From Dermatemys mawii (taxonomy: Eukaryota > Chordata > Testudines > Dermatemydidae): a DNA stretch of 64,000 bases. Both the position numbers and the translations under genes were made by a program. Under the pieces are notes generated by a model, which did no database searches, was not told where the DNA came from, and was given only the letters and a program-made list of their open reading frames with translations. The stretch is taken from contig ML677335.1 of assembly GCA_007922305.1 (NCBI GenBank), positions 38,694,642 to 38,758,641 of the forward strand. Direction: 5' to 3'. Below, piece after piece: positions 36,721 to 44,946 of this stretch; the stretch's first letter is position 1; each line of letters starts with the position of its first letter.

Positions 36721-37440
36721 TTAACAGCCTCATTAACACTCACCGGTATTGTTCTTGGTCAGTGGATACTCAGAGTTCATAGGTGCTTTCACATGAGTTC
36801 ACCTCCCAGGTAGGGGGCAATAAGGCATCTTGATCGTTCATCCAGCTGATCACTGTTCACTCTGGCCACTGTTGTTCATTGTGCCACTGTTCACTCCTTG
36901 CTCTGTTGCCAATGGCTCTGTGCCATCACCTTCTGCTGCCACCTGTCATTGTGACCTCTGTGTGTTGGTCTCTTGAGTTTCCACCCAGCTCTCAGTGATT
37001 TTAGCTGAGCTCTCGGTGGGGGAACCTCATTGCTAATGCAGACTGGACCATCTCTTCCATAGATACACTGTCCCGCAGCAAGTCTAAGCACTTAGACCTG
37101 ATTATCAGTGACTTCAGCTATAGTGGTCACTTAACAAAACAAAAGACTATCTATGGAGACTAAGCGGCTCTGTCTTTAAACAGTGGAGAGGGACAGGTCA
37201 AAGAATACTTGTGACTCAGGCAGACCATCAAGAAAACACCTGCTCCCAACCTCTTTCTTGATGCCCTCAGTCAGCACAGGCTAAGTACAGTTCTACTGCC
37301 CTTTACTCATACAATAAGAACAACAACATTTCATTACCCTCCACCCCTGCATTCAAGTGATTTGTAACCCAACCCCAGGCAAAATCTATCACTTAGGCAA
37401 CACAGCTCTGTTTCCTGGATACCTAGGTATCACTAGCTGT
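36721..37440 (-). mobile_element. Probable 5' non-coding part of the hAT element, or an adjoining repeat
   Basis: Text such as 'gccactgttgttcattgtgc', 'cactgttcactccttgctc', 'accttctgctgccacctgtc' and 'cagaccatcaagaaaacacc' is familiar to me from turtle repeats but I cannot name it. Position just upstream of the minus-strand transposase suggests it is the element's 5' region. No terminal inverted repeat was found to fix the boundary. Confidence 0.45.
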
Positions 37441-37941
37441 CAGGGAGAGCTCATTTACACTTTGCTTGCAAATCATAATTTGAAATTATTAGGGTGGTCA
37501 ATATCACCGAAATGAATGCACTGACATTATCATAGAAACAACAGCTATATAAGGAAGCTAGTCTATGTTCATACTTTTCAAATCTATTATACTTTTTCAG
37601 ATACTTGTATTTTATCATTCACTTTATATGCTTTTAAAGTGTGTATTAATGTTTCAATTTCAATTCAAATTTCCAGACAACCAGTACATTGGAAACACCA
37701 CATGTAAGTAGCTCACAAAACTGGGTGGGGTTTGTTGGGGAAATTCAGGGGTGTGTAGGGAAATCCCTGCATTTAACACCTTTGCTCTTTTCTTCCAACT
37801 TATCCGCTTCATCTCTGTTTTGTCTGGACTCAACTTGTGTCAATTCACTCTTATTTACAGACAGAAAACAGATATTGGATCATCTGGCTCTGATTCTAAG
37901 GTGAAAAAGCTGGGTGTCATCAACACAGTGAAGGCAACAAA
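37441..37941. other. No gene seen
   Basis: AT-rich; the forward ORFs at 37689-37904 and 37751-37993 have no recognisable product. Confidence 0.4.
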
Positions 37942-38307
37942 GCCTAAACCAGTGCTTCTCAAACTTAAGCAACCGAAGGCTCGCTCTCCCTGACCCTTAC
38001 TTTCACCAGGCTGGGACAGGGGGTTGGGGTGGAAGAGGGGGTTTGGGGTGCAGATTTAGGTTCTCAACTTTCTAACAGAACAAAACCAAACACCTCTACT
38101 CTGCCCCATGCCCTGCTCCTTCTCTGAGGCCCCACTCACTGCTCACTTCCCTGCTCCCCCCACTCACTTTCACTGGCTTGGGTATATGTGGGGGGGGACA
38201 GGCTCTGGGGTGAGGCCAGGGATGAGAGGTTTGGGGTGCAGGAGGGGGCTCCGGGCTGGAGCAGAGGGTTGGGGTCTGGGGGATGAGAGCTTGGGATGGG
38301 GGCATGG

Positions 38308-38317
38308 NNNNNNNNNN
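38308..38317. other. Assembly gap (10 N)
   Basis: Ten unknown bases inside the G-rich tandem-like part of the hAT element. True length is unknown; such text is prone to collapse or sequencing failure. Confidence 1.
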
Positions 38318-38896
38318 TGGGGTTGGGGTTTGGCATGCAGGAGGGTGCTCCAGGCTGGGCTTGAAGAGTGCGGAGTGCAGGAGGGGGATCAGGGCTAGGG
38401 CAGCAGTTGAGGGTGCGGTGGGGGAGGGTCAGGGTGGCAGACTCCATGCAGAGTTTACCTCAAGCAGTTCCCAGAAGCAGCGGCATGTCCCCCCTACGGC
38501 TCCTATGTGGAGGGGTGGCCAAGTGGCTCTGCATGTTGCCCCATCCCTGCAGTTCACATTGGCTGTGGTTGCCAGCTAATGGGAGCTGCAGGGGGGTCAC
38601 CTGGGGCAGAAGCAGCATGCGGAGCCCCATGGTTGCCCCTATGTGTAGGAGCCAGAAGGGGGACATGATGCTGCTTCCAGGAGCTGGGTGGGTCTGAAGC
38701 AAGCAGGGATCCTGCCAGCTCTGCTGCCCAGTCTACTACCCAGACAGTCAAGAGCCCAGTCAGCAGTGCTGACCGGAGCCACCAGGATCCCTTTTTGACC
38801 AGGTATTCTGACAGAAAACCAGATACCTGGTCACCTATGCAGGCTCTGGGCTGGGGCAGGTGGTTGGGGTGGGGAAGGGGGTGAGGGGTGCAGGTA

Positions 38897-39015
38897 GGGT
38901 GACCAGGCAGCAAGAGTGAAAAATCAGGATAAGCGTTGGGGGTAATAGGAGCCTATGTAAGAAAAAGATCCAAAAATTGTGAATGTCCCTATAAAATCGG
39001 GACATCTGATCACCC
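38897..39015 (+). mobile_element. TA-flanked MITE (copy 2), nested in the hAT element
   Basis: The ends are 'gggtgaccaggcag' and 'catctgatcaccc'. The left flank is TA; the right flank is CA, a likely decayed TA. The flanking 'gggtgcagg' on the left and 'ggtgcagg' on the right are parts of the hAT body, so insertion split one of its G-rich units. The body 'aggagcctatgtaagaaaaag' is shared with copy 3. Confidence 0.88.
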
Positions 39016-39577
39016 CAGGTGCAGGCTACAGCTGGGTGGTGCTTATCTTGGGCAGCTCCTGAAAGCGATTGGCACATCCATCTGGCAGTGGCTCCAAGGT
39101 GGGGTGACCAGGGGGCTCCGTGCACTGCCCCTGCACACGGGCTGCCCCCGCAGCTCCCATTGGCCACAGTTCCTGGCCAATGGGAGTTACAGAGTCAGTG
39201 CTCTGGGTGGGGACAACGTGCAGAGATGCTCTGCTCTCACTGAGGCCGCAGGGCCGTGCTGGCCACTTCCTGGAAAGTCTCAAAATTACAGGAGCCTGCC
39301 TTAACACCGCTGCACTGCCTGACTTTTAGTGCTTAAAATCTCCCAGTTTGGCTTCAAAACTTCCAGGAGACAGAGGGAGGGGAAGGAGTTGCGGGAGGAG
39401 TTGATCAGTAGGGCCCATGGACCCCCTGGAATTCCTTCAGTGACGCCAAAGGGTTCGTGGACCCCAGTTTGAGAAATTCAGGCCTAAGCCATCTCATTAC
39501 ATCATGCCACAACCTCACATACCAAAGGAAAGGAGTTGTGTCTGGCACCATGGAACCTTGTGGTACTGGGAATAAGA

Positions 39578-41092
39578 TGTAACCCTTCTGCCAGGCCGGG
39601 TTAATAGCAGCAAGGGCCGGGTTCAGTACATAGGGGTCCCCTCTCAACAACACAAGGCAAAAACTGGCTTGAGCCCCCACCCAGTGACCTGGGAAAAATC
39701 CTAACACCCGCCCTGGGCACCTCAAAGAGGCAATACTTCCCCTCTCGCAAGCACAGATTGATGTATCAGAAATTTTTATTAACATGAGATAAATGACATC
39801 ATCAAATTGGGAAGAAACACCACAACTAGGGTCATAAACCAACCCCTGAGCAAACCGCCACCCCAGCCGATTGGGCTGTGTCCCCTCCCTTAGGTTTGTG
39901 AGTCCAGTAACCCAAAAATCACCGAAAGTCCCCAAAATGTCCCACAGCCCAAAAGTCTCTGTTCCTGGTTAGTGCAGAGTTCAAGAGTTAATCTGCAGAG
40001 TCTTACCTCCCAGCCTGGGTGGAAATGGAGGGTAGGGCAAGGGGCACCTTACGTGGTCCGAGGCCGACTGCGCCGCCTCTCCGTGAGGTTCCGCTGCAGC
40101 CCTCACCGCAATCGGCTCTGCTCCACTCCGCTGGCTGTCCCACGAACTGCTCTGCCCGTTGATCCGCTAGCTGCTCTGCTAGCCGATACTCGAACTGCTC
40201 TGCAGCACCAGTCACTCTGCCAGCAACACAAATGGCTCCGCTAGCCGTCCTGCTAGCCGACACACAGACAGCTCTGCCGCGCCGGTCACTCTGCCTGCAG
40301 CACCAACGCCTCCGCTAGTTGACACACAGACAGCTCTGCCGCGCCGGTCACTCTGCCCGCAGCACCAATGGCTCCGCTAGTCGACACATGGACAGCTCTG
40401 CTGCACCAGCCACTCCGCAGCACCAACAACTCCGCTAGCTGTCCTGCTAGCCGACACACAGACTGCTCTGCTGCACCAGCCACTCTGCACTATTTTCAGG
40501 CCCCCCAACTTAAGACAGTGCTCAGTGATTTCTTTAGCTCTTAGGTGATTTCAGCATACAGTAGGGGAGCCTTAGTGCAGGTGCCCCAGTGAGCCCAAAG
40601 CAATTTCAGCTCAGCAGCCTGAAACCAGGCTCCTAATGGAAGCAAAATTCAATTCTGACATTCCACAGTGGAGAGAGGCAGGGTGCAATAGGCCAGTGGG
40701 GCCCTCAGACAAAGCCCTCACCAACAAGTATAGGTGCTTATCCACCACCTCTCTCAATCTCAGAGTGTTCTGAAACGCATGGCCCTTGCCCAGTGAGTGC
40801 TACCTAGATGATGGCGAGTCCCTCCATCATAACAAGGGCCAAGTACGTGTCCATAGTCCTTCATTCACATAATCAGAGTAACATCACTTTATCATTCCTG
40901 CCCCAATAACATAGAAACTGGAGCCCCCACATCAGCCGAAGTGGCCATGTGGGCTGCTGTGAGCTCAGGCTAGGCACAGTGGGTGTGTCTATGCAAATTA
41001 ATCAGCCCCAAAGTTATTTTCCATAACTCACTGCAGTTCCCATAATTCACCACCAGATGTCAGAATATATCTCATTCCTGACACTGCTTACA
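39578..41092 (-). mobile_element. Solo LTR, 1,515 bp, minus orientation, with a 4-bp target duplication
   Basis: It starts TGTAACCC (39578) and ends TTACA (41092), giving the TG...CA ends of an LTR. The flanking AAGA on both sides (39574-39577, 41093-41096) is a 4-bp target duplication. In minus orientation an AATAAA signal is present (TTTATT on the plus strand at about 39773-39778). A tandem array of about 62-bp units fills 40168-40490. No second LTR, primer site or coding part adjoins it, so it is a solo LTR. A truncated relative lies at 56074-56770. ORFs inside (39405-39935 minus, 39972-40244 plus, and others) are not genes. Confidence 0.85.
40168..40490. repeat. Tandem repeat of about 62 bp, about five units, inside the solo LTR
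   Basis: Each unit carries 'gctagccgacacacagac', then 'agctctgccgcgccggtcactctgc' or a variant, then 'gcagcaccaa' and 'ggctccgcta'. Units differ by small changes and short deletions. The first is the most diverged ('gatactcgaactgctctgc'). On the minus strand they make repeated 'QLAEQLAD'-like peptides, a by-product. Confidence 0.85.
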
Positions 41093-41835
41093 AAGAGATC
41101 ACTCAAGGCAGATGATTATGGCTCAACAACACAGAAGCATGGTTTAACTTGGCTCATGGAAAACTACGAACCTGACTGCACAAAGCTGAGCTAATAGAGG
41201 CCCAGACAAATTACCCAACAAGTATTTGATAACTGGCGTGAAATCAGTAGCACTCTCCATGACTAAGTTAGGAACAGTGGTGAACTTCACTACCACCCAT
41301 GCATCAAACAGCTTCTCTTTCCTGCAATATGGTGAGCTTCAAAAGGGTGCAGCTGCCATTGCTGACTGTACAATGATGGTTCTTTGGGCCAAGTAGTAAG
41401 GGACAGAGCATTTTTGGTACCCATATTAAAGCCTGCAAAGAATAACGTATTAGATACTAGAGTAGCAAGATATGATCCTGGAATCTCAGAGTCAGAAAAA
41501 ATAAAAGAGGGAGTTACAAAACCTCTCTCCCCTGAGTTAGACAAAGCTCATCCTGAGCACTTGAGGTTCATGGGAAATGAGTTCCAACAGCCCGGCATCA
41601 GTTTGCAACAATATCATTCGTATAAAGAGCAGAAAAACAGTTGCCAGTTAAGCTGCACAGATGTGGAAGTGACAGTGACAGAATCCAAGACCTTTCTAGT
41701 TTCAAAAGCACAGGCTTTGAGCTAAAAGGAGGACCACCTGGATAAAACATTTAATAGAAGCCAGCTTTAGGACAGAGACATGACACACACTTACCCAATA
41801 CTTTTCACGCTCTGCTCTACAACAGCCAGACCTCC
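41093..41835. other. No gene called; one 113-codon ORF of unknown meaning
   Basis: The forward ORF at 41384-41725 has mixed composition ('ILKPAKNNVLDTRVARYDPG' and on) and no domain I know. It lies between two LTR elements, so it could be host single-copy DNA. No splice or promoter evidence supports a gene. Confidence 0.35.
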
Positions 41836-42401
41836 TGTTGCAGGGTACTCGGTGTCCCGTAGAAACGAGGCACACACACAGCTGTTGAATAGAAGTAGTG
41901 AGTTTATTGAAGCAAAAGTGGCACGCCCGCAACGGGGGCTCCCTTCGTTGCTGCCACTGAGACGGGGAAAGCTCGATGCATCGGAGCAATGCGTGGGATG
42001 AAGCCCACAGCGCGTGGGAACACAGGCAGAGAAATAACAGGAACATTTGCATCTCATGCATACCTCATGAATAACTAATACCTTGTTTCTGTCTTGTTAG
42101 TATTACATAATGCAAGCAGGTGTCATTAGTTTTGCACAAGGCAAGCAGGCAGTGAAAACTAGTTAACTCAGGCATGTGAAATATGCAATAACAGGGCAGG
42201 GACTGATAACGATGGCCGAAAGTACCCTTTCCTTCCCAGGAGTGGAGAGGGGGAATAAGCACTCTCCCCCCGCAGGAGTTGGGGGGAAATGAGCACCCCT
42301 CCCAAGAGTGGGGGCGGGAATGAGCACCCCCTCCTCCCCTGGAGTCGAGGGTGAGAGCGCCCCTAGCACTCTACCGTAACAATGTCTTGCGCACCCTTAC
42401 A
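41836..42401 (-). repeat. 3' LTR of the provirus (left side)
   Basis: 566 bp, TGTTGCAG...TTACA on the plus strand. AATAAA lies on the minus strand (41903-41908). The octamer ATGCAAAT is present on the minus strand, near 42049-42056. The U3 part (about 42230-42355) has about three 'gagtgggg...aatgagcacccc' units. Confidence 0.93.
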
Positions 42402-42420
42402 CTCCTCCCCGCGCTCTCTC
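42402..42420 (-). other. Polypurine tract next to the 3' LTR
   Basis: On the minus strand this reads purine-rich text ending 'gcggggaggag', directly before the LTR start TGTAAGGG. A polypurine tract at this place primes plus-strand DNA in retroviruses. Confidence 0.75.
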
Positions 42421-43252
42421 CAGAGACTCCAGTGAAAGGGTAGAGGAAAACAAATAACGCCGGCAAAAAGCAGTAGCATTTTCAAAAATAACACACATAG
42501 CCACTGCAGTAACATTCACAACATAAAAAGCATACATCAGTACAAAGGGCCATGTTAACATCCGACCCATACTATAAAAATCAGCATAAACAACATTCTT
42601 ATCAATATTTCCCAGGAGCATGTAGCACTGTCACATGAAAGATGCTGCACTGATGCCTAGAAAGCAGGTCTCCATAACGTCGCCGACCGCATATGTATGG
42701 GGGAGGCAAAAGGCAGTAAAGTTCAGGGCACTCTAGGCCAGAGCCACCCACATATTCATAACCATGCTCTTGGCAACAGACAGGTAGTCCTGCAAGAATA
42801 TCAAAGAGAGCTCTTGGTTAGTTGGTGCCATGAGGCTGTCTGGGGGCAGTCCTCCTGCTCTGGTAACACAACAGCCCAGCCCTCTCCTGTGGCGAGGATA
42901 GTTGCGGCCTTAGCTTGCTTCCCAGGATTAGTCCACCAGACACTGGCCAAGGGCGTGCCCTCTGGGGTCACTGTTGCTTTGCCTTGCAACTGTGAAAAGG
43001 GGAAGAGCGGACACAGATCACAGAGAGAGCGGTCCCCGCTTCCCAGTGGAGGGAGGCATCAGTCTGGTTCCCACAGGTCACAGCACCCAGCGCTTCGTCT
43101 TCGCTGTTACTGGCGTGTCTGCCAGGTGAATTCAAACTGATCCTAACTTTCGGAAACAATAGCAATCAAAACAAAAGCATTAGCAAAATCAGTGACTGCA
43201 TGCCAGGGGAGGCCTGCAGGCCAAAAGCAAAGAGGCCATACTGTATCTCCAC

Positions 43253-43600
43253 TTAGCACCCTCGCAAGATGTCAATACCCAAAATGTACTCACCGATGGG
43301 TGCCACTAGCACCGTCGTGTGGGAGAGCGGCGCCTTACCCAGGGTGAGAGTGACAGTCATGGCGAACGCCCGCGGCTCTGAGCCACCCAGGCCCCGTACC
43401 ACAGTCGAGTGCCCCCACCGTCTGCGTGGAGTGGAGGATGGTGATTTCGGCTCCCGTGTCCAGCAAGGCCAGGACGTGCTTGGTCCCTCCATGCGGCCAC
43501 TGGATCGTGAGCGGGACGAAGGGGTGGCGGTCCCCCACCTCCCAGGTCGGGCATATGGCCGCGCACCGGACGGGGGACCCGCCTCCCCGTCACAAGGCAC
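43253..43600 (-). pseudogene. Retroviral protease-like fragment, frameshifted
   Basis: The aspartic protease active-site motif reads LLDTGAEITIL in the 43538-43335 frame. A downstream 'EYILGIDIL' block, typical of the C-terminal part of retroviral proteases, is in a different frame (43600-43253). At least one frameshift separates them, and another separates them from the gag-like frame. The fragment ends with a stop after 'RGC', so no polymerase part follows. I can place it only as an animal ERV protease; the class is not certain. Confidence 0.8.
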
Positions 43601-44148
43601 ATGGAAGACTTCAATCTACCGGGGCGCTTGGTTCCACCAGGAGCGCCGGCTTCTGCTTCTTTCTCCTCCTCCGGTTTCTGACGAAAAGTTTTCACAATCT
43701 TCTGTAGCTCATTCGTTTTGAAGGTACGGACAACTTCCTGAAGTGAATCACCCTCCTCTCGCAACTCTTGCACCGGGCGCGCCTGTTGGGGGGGGGGGTC
43801 AGCTTCCTCACTCTCCGAGGCTGAGGAAGAACTCGGAATGTTGCCATTCCAGGTCTCAGGGTCCCATGAAGGGGCTGCTGTAACCACCCTGACCTGGGCG
43901 ACCATGACGGGCTTTCACCCCTGTTTCATCCGTCGCTTATTGGCAATACATGCTACGAGTGCCTCACAGCAGTGCGTGGGGGCTTGAGCCCTCTCCGCCT
44001 GTGAGGTCACCACCTCCTGTGCTACCGCCCGCGCCTCTGCTTGCGCCAAACACTCTTGCGTTTTACCTTCTACAAGCCTCTGCAGATGCAGAAGCTCACT
44101 GTCCTGGGCCCGGAGTGCAGTTAGAAACAGCCATGCCAACTCATCCAT
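43357..44148 (-). pseudogene. gag-like region: two in-frame ORFs split by one TGA
   Basis: The first part (44148-43915, 77 codons) starts MDELAWLFLTALRAQD and has a helical, Glu/Gln/Ala-rich stretch. After a TGA at 43915-43917 the same frame stays open to 43357. It has an acidic Ser-rich stretch ('SSSSASESEEADPPP'), then a charged 'ELREEGDSLQEVVRTFKTNE' stretch. No zinc knuckle (CCHC) or major homology region is visible, so capsid and most of nucleocapsid are missing. The call rests on place (between primer site and protease) more than on sequence. Confidence 0.55.
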
Positions 44149-44389
44149 AGCGTGTCACTCCCTCCCAGACGCCAGCTGACTCGCAGCCGGTGCAGCCCCT
44201 CTACGAGCTGCACCGGGGTAACCCCAGCAACCTGGTGGAATTCAGGCCAATCCGCCGGGGCTGCCCAGCTGGCAACCACTCGCGCAACCAGCCTCCATCG
44301 CTCCGTTGGGGGCCATCCCGGTATGCGCTGCAGGGACAGCGACGACTTCCCTGCCTCCCCAGCCTTCGACCAGAGGGGCATCGTTCCAC

Positions 44390-44412
44390 AGGACCCTGCT
44401 CGCTGCGCCAAA
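44390..44412 (-). other. Primer binding site candidate
   Basis: On the minus strand, two bases after the LTR end, it reads TGGCGCAGCGAGCAGGGTCC. A TGG start and this spacing fit a tRNA primer site. It resembles a Lys-type site (TGGCGC, then GA, CAGGG) with one extra base, but I cannot assign the tRNA surely. Confidence 0.6.
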
Positions 44413-44941
44413 TGTTGCAGAGTACTCGGTTTCCCATAGAAACGAGGCACACACACAGCTGTTGAATAGAAGTAGTGAGTTTATTGAAAGCAAAAGTGGC
44501 ACACCCACAATGGGGGCTCCCTTCGTTGCTGCCACTGAGATAGGGAAAGCCTGATGCATTGGAGCAGTGCTCGGGATGAAGCCCACTGCATGTGGGAACA
44601 CAGGCAGAGAAATAACAAGAACATTTGCATCTCATGCATACCTCATGAATAACTAATACCTTGTTTCTGTCTTGTTAGTATTACATAATGCAAGCAGGTG
44701 TCTCATTAGTTTTGCACAAGGCAAGCAGGCAGTGAAAACCAGTTAACTCCGGCATGTGAAATATGCGATAACAGGGCAGGGACTGATAACGATGGCCGAA
44801 AGTACCCTTTCCTTCCCAGGAGTGGGGGGGGAATGAGCACCCCCCCAGAAGTGGGGGGGGATGAGCACCCCCTCCTACCTAGAGTCGAGGGTGAGCGCGC
44901 CCCTAGCACTCTACCGTAACAATGTCTTGCGCATCCTTACA
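44413..44941 (-). repeat. 5' LTR of the provirus (right side)
   Basis: 529 bp with the same ends as the left LTR. TTTATT at 44480-44485 is the AATAAA signal on the minus strand. It has about two 'gagtggggg...atgagcacccc' units where the left LTR has about three, which accounts for most of the length difference. Confidence 0.93.
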
Positions 44942-44946
44942 CCTCC

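Larger units (their letters stand above)
37950..39481. mobile_element. hAT-type non-autonomous element (CAGTGSTTCTCAAAC ends), carrying a nested MITE
   Basis: The left end 'cagtgcttctcaaact' and the right end 'cccagtttgagaaattcag' form an inverted repeat close to the Charlie-type hAT terminus. The flanks gcctaaac (37942-37949) and gcctaagc (39482-39489) match 7 of 8, an 8-bp target duplication. The body has G-rich 'ggggtgcaggagggggctcc' tandem-like text at 38170-38430 and 'cagctcccattggccacagttcctggccaatgggag' text. Ten Ns (38308-38317) lie in the G-rich part. Many GC-driven ORFs occur on both strands; none encodes a transposase. Confidence 0.9.
41836..44941 (-). mobile_element. Short endogenous provirus, minus strand: two LTRs, gag/protease-like remnants, no pol or env
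   Basis: Two LTRs of one family (41836-42401 and 44413-44941) bound a 2,011-bp interior. A 5-bp CCTCC flanks both outer ends (41831-41835, 44942-44946), a proper retroviral target duplication. In minus orientation, the primer-site candidate directly follows the 5' LTR, and a polypurine tract directly precedes the 3' LTR. The interior encodes only a short gag-like ORF pair and a protease fragment in other frames. Reverse transcriptase, integrase and envelope are not seen. The two LTRs differ by about 5-7% over their first 300 bases by eye, mostly at CpG sites, plus one repeat unit. It is therefore an old, defective copy. Confidence 0.92.

Noticed and set aside
38108..39304. Many ORFs of 67-122 codons on both strands
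   Set aside because: By-products of the G-rich hAT element, its nested MITE and an assembly gap.
39405..40483. ORFs including a 176-codon minus frame and repeated 'QLAEQLAD' peptides
   Set aside because: They lie in a solo LTR and its tandem array, with no retroviral protein motif.
40168..40490. CRISPR-like regular repeats
   Set aside because: Units are directly joined and diverged, without spacers; this is a tandem array in an LTR of a vertebrate genome.
41384..41725. 113-codon forward ORF
   Set aside because: No known domain or gene signals; mentioned only as unassigned.
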